Of a stretch of 64,000 nt of DNA, positions 58,974 to 64,000 are shown in pieces. The stretch spans positions 25,488,501-25,552,500 of the forward strand of contig CM067541.1 of assembly GCA_034509755.1 (NCBI GenBank), written 5' to 3'. A program made the translations under genes and the position numbers. The notes under the pieces are model-generated. The model worked only from the letters and a program-made list of their open reading frames with translations. It was not told the origin of the DNA and ran no database searches. Numbering within the stretch: position 1 is the first letter of the stretch; each line of letters starts with the position of its first letter. This DNA is from Anisodus tanguticus (lineage: Eukaryota > Streptophyta > Magnoliopsida > Solanales > Solanaceae).

Positions 58974-59410
58974 CGGGTTTGTCCCAACAGGGGACATCAT
59001 CTAAGAAGTCGTGAAGCCACTCATCTTCTTCTCCTACTTTTTCTAAAGTGATAAACTCTTATTCCATCGTGGACACGATGCAAGTTTTCTTAGAGGATTT
59101 CCAAGACACATCCCCACCTCCAATTGTAAACACATACCCACTGGTGGACTTGGTGTTCTCTATATCAGATATCTAGTTTGCATTATTGTACCCCTCTAGT
59201 GCAGTTGGATATCTCGAATAATGCAACCCGTGAGTTAACGTGTATTTCAGGTATCGTAGTACCCGATTCAACGTCTTCCAATGATCATTACTTGGATTAC
59301 GGGTAAACCTAGCCAACTTGTTGACTGCATAAGCAATATTAGGTCGGTGCAGTTTGTTATGTACATCAAACTCCCAATCACCTGCGCATATTGCTCCTGG
59401 CATACGGGTG
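58974..59410 (-). pseudogene. Partial RNase H of X
   Basis: It starts abruptly at the junction with GTACGGGTTTGTCCC, equal to 48179 onward in the left part. It contains the RNase H reading HRPNIAYAVNKLARFTRNPS and YLKYTLTHGLHYSRYP, with breaks near 59160 and 59075. The rest of the domain would be in 47934-48178. Confidence 0.8.
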
Positions 59411-59424
59411 CACCACGATTTTTA

Positions 59425-60410
59425 TCAATCTTTTAATTTCTATCCAGTGGTGACTTCATAGGCGAACTGTCAAATATCTCAATCTTTCTCAACACATCCT
59501 TGATGTAATGAGACTGAGATAAGACCAGTCCGTCAGACGTCTTAGAGATCTTTATCCATAAGATGACATCTTCGATATCCATATCCTTCATGTCGAATCA
59601 TTGTTTCAACATGTTCTTAGTCTCTAGGATCAAGCTAGGACTGCTCCATGTGATCAACATGTCATCTACGTACATTCATATCATGACGAACGAGTTAGAG
59701 TTACATTTCATATAGACACATTTGTCACACTCATTAATGGAGAAACCCTTCGATAGTAGAGTACTATCAAATTTTTCGTGCCATTGTTTCGGGGCTTGTT
59801 TCAGCCCGTACAGAGATTTGACAAGTCGACAGACTTTCTTCTCTTGCCCTGGAACCACATACCCCTCGGGTTGTTCCATATAAATTTCTTCTTCCAAATT
59901 ACCATTTAGAAAGACTGTCTTGACATCCATCTGATGTATATCAAGGTCACGCAACGCTGCGATCGCAATGAATACTCGTATGGATGTCATCCGAGACATC
60001 GGAGAGTACGTGTCAAAATAGTCAAGGCCTTCCCTCTGTCGATAGCCCTTGACTACCAACCTGGCCTTTTACTTATCTATAGACCCATCTGCTTTATACT
60101 TCCGTTTGAGTATCCACTTACAATATAATGGTTTATTTCCCGGAGGAAGATCAACCAACTCCCAAGTATGGTTATGCAGAATGGAGTCTATTTCACTCTC
60201 AATAACTTCTTTCCAGAGCGGTGCCTCTGGAGTTGACAATGCTTCAGCAATTGTCCTTGGTTCATCATCAACCATATAAGCTACAAAGTTAGGACCGATG
60301 GATTTATCCTTCCTGGCCCTTTTACGTTGTCTTGGTTCCATCTCTGGAGTCTCCAAGTTCTGAGAATCTGGAACGCTAGATTCCGGATATTCAGCCACTT
60401 CGAAGTCCAC
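59425..60410 (-). pseudogene. Reverse transcriptase of X
   Basis: MVVKGYRQREGLDYFDTYSP, HQMDVKTVFLNGNLEEEIYM, CRLVKSLYGLKQAPKQWHEK in one open frame (60059-59676), then TGA next to MYVDDMLI. The catalytic Asp pair is retained. A TAA after SPLDRN (near 59434) and an apparent in-frame stop near 60070 complete the damage. The acidic linker with EPRTIAEALSTPEAPLWK precedes it. Confidence 0.88.
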
Positions 60411-60464
60411 TAGATCTGAACCATCTAGATCCGGGCAGTCAATGACTCCCGATTCCTGAGAGCT

Positions 60465-61337
60465 TTATTTATAACTTCGTTTGCGAGAGGTTATGTCTTT
60501 TTCCTTTCTAGGAAAGGTATCTTCAAAGAATTGAGCGTTCCTTGATTTTATGATTGTACCCCCATGGATATCTGGAATATCTGACTTATGCACTAAGAAG
60601 AGATAAGCACTACTGTTATTTGCATATCCAATGAAAATGCAATCTAAAGTCTTAGGCCCAATCTTGACCTGCTTTGGCTTGGGTACTTCAACCTTTGCCA
60701 AAATACCCCACACCTTTAAATATTTATAAGTGGGTTCCTTTCTTTTCCATGATTCATATGGAGTTTTGTCCTTACCCTTATATGGGACTCTGTTAAGAAT
60801 CGTATTAGCGGTAAGGATGGTTTCTCCCCACATGTTTTGGGGAAGACCAGAATTGATGAGCAAGGCATTCATCATTTTCTTCAATGTGCGGTTCTTACGT
60901 TCCGCCACACCGTTCGACTGAGGTGAGTATGGAGCCGTCGTTTGATGAACAATGTCTGATTGTGCACAATATTCCTCAAATGACGCTACGTATTCTCCCT
61001 CTCTATCACTATGAATAGATTTAATCTGCATGCTTAGTTAGTTTTCAACTTCTGCTTTGTAGCGTCGGAATGCTTCAAAGGCTTCATCTTTACTTTTCAA
61101 CAAGTAAAGGTAACAATACCTTGTGCTATCATCAATGAATGTCACAAAGTACTTGTTCCCCCCTCTAGTTTGTGCAAACTTCAAATCACATATATCTGTG
61201 TGAATAAGTTCTAGAGGAGCGGTATTCCTTTCGACGGATCGAAAATGAAGCTTTGTGAGTTTTGCCTCTACGCACACCTCACACTTATGTTGAGGGTTTA
61301 CGTCGATAGACAGCAACAACTCCAACTTTACCAACAT
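60465..61337 (-). pseudogene. Integrase of X
   Basis: Two frames: 61337-61038 with CEVCVEAKLTKLHFRSVERN, LIHTDICDLKFAQTRGGN and FIDDSTRYCYLY; then 61031-60465 with SPQSNGVAERKNRTLKKMMN, SGLPQNMWGETILTANTILN and CIFIGYANNSSAYLFLVHK. The break between them (61031-61038) is one small lesion. This is the best preserved integrase in family F here. Confidence 0.88.
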
Positions 61338-62873
61338 TTAGATGGACTTGTAGTTAACATGTCCTAATCTATGATGCCATAAATTAGAGGACTCAATCAA
61401 GTAAGAAGAAACTTCAATATTATTGCTTGTACGTAGTACCGACATGGCGTTAACTTTGAAGAGGCCTTCACAGATGAAGCCCCTTCCCACAAACGTTCCA
61501 TTCTTGGTGATTACAAATTTATTGGACTCAAACAGTAGCCTAAAACCAGCATTAACCAATAAATGACCTAAAATTAAATTTCTCCTAATCTCAGGAACAT
61601 GCATCCCCTCTTTCAGAGTGAGCTCTATTCCAGAAGTCATTTTCATGACTACCTTTCCTACCCCCAGCACGTCAGAGGAAGCGTTGTTACCCATGCACAA
61701 TTTCTTGTTAGTAACTGGTGTATAAGTGGAGAAGGCATCTCTATTGGAATAAATGTGTCTTGTAGAACCTATGTCCATCCACCATTGTATAGGATTCTCA
61801 ACAAGGTTTGCTTCAAGCACCACCACTGAGAACTCCTCAATCATGTCGTCTAGAAACCTGTCTTTGATGACGTTAACATGTGCCTTGTCCTTAGCCTTGG
61901 CCTTCTCTTGTTGCTTAGTCTTGAGCTTGCGGCAATCCTTGATCATATGACCACGTTTCCCACAGTGGTGACAATTTCCTTTGAACTTCTCCGTTGTTTG
62001 GGTCTTGCCGTCTTTTTGGAACTTGCGCTTCTTGCTTGGGTTCCCTTTGGCCTCAGCGGATTGTTTACCCCTAGGCAAGGCCTTCTTATTATCTTCCTGA
62101 ATCTGGAGTTTGATAATAAGTTCTTCAAATGTCATCTCCTTTGTCTTGAGTTTTAAGTAACTCATAAACTCATTCCACGAGGGAGGTAACTTTTCAATCA
62201 GTGATGCAACCAAAAACTGCTCATTTGGTTTCATACCTTCCAAATCCAGGTGATGTAGAATCATTTGGAATTCCTGGACATGGGACATCACTGTTTTACT
62301 ATCCAACATTTGAAACTTCAGAAATTTCCAAACGATGAATTTCTTAGTACCTGCATCTTATGCATTGTACTTCTTTTGCAGCTTCTCCCATAACTCTTTG
62401 GCGGTGACAACGGTGCAATACACCATGTAGAGAGGGTCTGACAAGCAGTTCAAAATATAGTTCTTACACATGAAATCACTATAACTCCGTGCATCAAGAA
62501 CCATCTTCATGCCATTAATGACATGGATTCCTTGGCCCCCTTCGGCCGTTTCAGTAGGCGAAGGGTTCATTTCATCTCCAGCTTGTGGAGTATCTTCTGT
62601 TAAGAAATGAGTCATTCCCATAACAGTCAAATAAAAGAGCATCTTTTGTTGCCATCTCTTGAAATTGGAGCCCATGAACTTTTCTGGGCATTCATGATGG
62701 AATCCAGCGGGTGAAGGAACTGGAGCGTTCCCTTGAGCAGCAGAAAAGGTGTTGGTTTAGCCTTGAGCAACCGGAAAAGAATTTGATGGGCCTTGAGTAG
62801 TGGGGAAGGCAGAGGGGTTGCCTTGAGTAGTAGCAGCAACAGAATCATAAGCGAGTTGTTCTCTTCCAGTCAT
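61338..62873 (-). pseudogene. Gag-protease of X
   Basis: ATG 62873 (MTGREQLAYDSVAATTQGN) starts the Gag. It has a stop near 62757, a stop at 62358, then a 323-codon open frame 62309-61338 with PPSWNEFMSYLKLKTKEMTF, the zinc knuckle CHHCGKRGHMIKDC and protease WWMDIGSTRHIYSNRDAF. The protease Asp is followed by Ile-Gly-Ser instead of Thr-Gly-Ala, so the enzyme is probably dead. N-terminal QGN..FP modules vary in number between X and Y. Confidence 0.87.
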
Positions 62874-62892
62874 CTTTCTAAGTACTTACAAC

Positions 62893-62909
62893 AAATCTTG
62901 TCTTAAAAT
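62893..62909 (-). other. Self-complementary primer-site region of X
   Basis: The element sense strand reads ATTTTAAGACAAGATTT directly after the LTR. It pairs perfectly over 14 nt with AATCTTGTCTTAAA within the LTR (63057-63070). Confidence 0.65.
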
Positions 62910-63816
62910 TGTGGGATACAACAATTGCAGGGAACGGAAAGTAAGTAAATATTACAACTTCTAGAAAGGATAAACTAAATATTACAACAAAACTGGAAAT
63001 CAAGAATGAAACAAACTCTTTTTGTGATTTGCTGAGTCGAGTGATGACACTCTGTATTTAAGACAAGATTGCCCTGTATATCTCCTTTTACGTTGTCGGG
63101 CAATAGTCTCCCAAGATACAACAACAAGTTAACAATTGAGCAAAGGAAACTCAAGTGTTACTCTTGAAGAATTTTGAGTGTAGTAAACTTGCTAGAGAGG
63201 AAGAAGAAGATGTTAGAAAATTCTGTAAAATATTTCTAAGTGTTGTGTAGTGTTCAACAATTGAGCCAAATACCTCAATTTATAGTGTAAGGAGATGACC
63301 CCTCAACTAGCCAACTAATGGCCTTCAATAGCCATGTAATGGCAGTTATTGAGAGGGGTTATATTCAGCCAAATAATGGTTGAATTCATGTGCCACGTAA
63401 TGGAGATTCAATGCTCCAAAATCAGCCCAAAGGTCAGAACTTTCCAACTTCCCGTCGCAGCATTCTGCCTCCAAAGCTCCGCGGCTCTGTGAATTAGTGT
63501 GCGGCTCCAGTGACTGGCTACCCAATTAGCGACGAGGCGCCGCTACGCTCCAGCACCTCATTTCATCTTACACTTCGAACACTTGTTCCTTCGTTTACCA
63601 ACGTGGAATACTTTGTCATTTGGCCAATAACCGTCCATCATTCTATGTCTCAAATGTATTACATACGTACCAATATCTCTTTCACTAATGAAATTTGCGA
63701 TACTTGGCACTACGTGTGCATGTGTGTAGAAACGACGTTTTCGACATGCGGGGCTCCAATTGTTTGAGTCATAAATAATGGGATATACTTAATTCCACAT
63801 TAGTAAATTTCCAACA
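62910..63816 (-). repeat. 5' LTR of X (907 bp)
   Basis: It begins TGTGGGATACAACAATTG and ends AAATTTCCAACA on the + strand, followed by caggg. Element-sense TATAAAT lies at 63278-63284. It lacks part of the GC-rich patch seen near 51745. Confidence 0.9.
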
Positions 63817-63821
63817 CAGGG

Positions 63822-64000
63822 TGAATCTAGTAGTATAGACGTGGAGTCATTTGAACCTATAACTTTTACCTAAAAGTCTGTATTTATCTATGCAAAATCA
63901 ATTGAAATTTATGAAAATATTGAACCCCGAACACAAAACTCAAACCAAATGATGCCCTCAGTGGTTGTAACTCGAGTTGTGAAAAAAGTACATACGAATA
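63822..64000. other. Right-hand spacer
   Basis: Short AT-rich sequence after the target duplication of X; nothing recognisable before the window ends. Confidence 0.5.

Larger units (their letters stand above)
46412..63816 (-). mobile_element. Composite copia X (family F), outer LTRs with TSD caggg
   Basis: The LTRs at 46412-47306 and 62910-63816 resemble each other more than either resembles the LTR at 51109-52034. They are flanked by the same 5-bp caggg (46407-46411 and 63817-63821). They therefore look like the two ends of one insertion. X's own interior would be 47307 to about 48178 plus about 58974-62909. The intervening 10.8 kb (copy Y, a myosin XI fragment and inverted copy J) is foreign to it. 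The left switch point is hidden in homology between X and Y. Confidence 0.7.

Overview
This looks like a repeat-rich, gene-poor stretch of a plant nuclear genome, most likely from the nightshade family (Solanaceae). The clues are nested Ty1/copia LTR retrotransposons, TS-type tRNA-derived SINEs with (TTG)n tails, a foldback MITE beginning CTATGTTGCTCGG, a Stowaway-type MITE and AT-rich spacers. I see no complete, intact cellular gene. Family names come from motifs and memory; no search was run.

Layout, left to right. 1-2368 holds two foldback MITE-like elements. 2369-3664 is a truncated copia copy (A). 4907-9575 is a broken copia element (C) with TSD gcttt. 9727-10467 (minus) is a two-exon remnant of a small, probably plastid protein gene with a one-base frameshift. 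11344-21770 is a long-TIR foldback element split by a 10.07-kb SIRE-type copia element (D, 11481-21550, TSD aaaat), which carries a well-preserved third ORF after pol. 21.9-24.6 kb holds SINEs, a MITE, a U6 snRNA pseudogene and an S1-like gene remnant. 24620-29576 (minus) is the youngest-looking copia element (E, TSD gtttt). 30033-34035 is copia B, the same family as A. A Stowaway MITE and a solo LTR (34518-35801, TSD tattt) follow, then further S1-like remnants.

From 39 kb to the right end, one copia family (here called F) dominates: element G (39215-45150, TSD tgatc), and a composite at 46412-63816. The outer LTRs of the composite (X) share TSD caggg. Between them lie a second F copy (Y), a myosin XI gene fragment with introns, and an inverted third F copy (J). 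The LTR of J is itself split by a solo gypsy-type LTR (TSD ggctg). J joins X at an inverted junction near 58970.

Two observations stand out. In family F, the position where a tRNA primer-binding site is expected instead holds about 14 nt complementary to a segment of the element's own LTR. One pair in that complementarity changes coordinately in three states (C:G, A:T, T:A) among the copies. In the SIRE element D, a modular inverted motif (ATGTTG...CAACAT...CAACAT) recurs in the LTRs, in the gag and pol linkers and in the third ORF. The gag and pol genes are all broken by stops, frameshifts and deletions; any present-day activity of these copies would have to be in trans.
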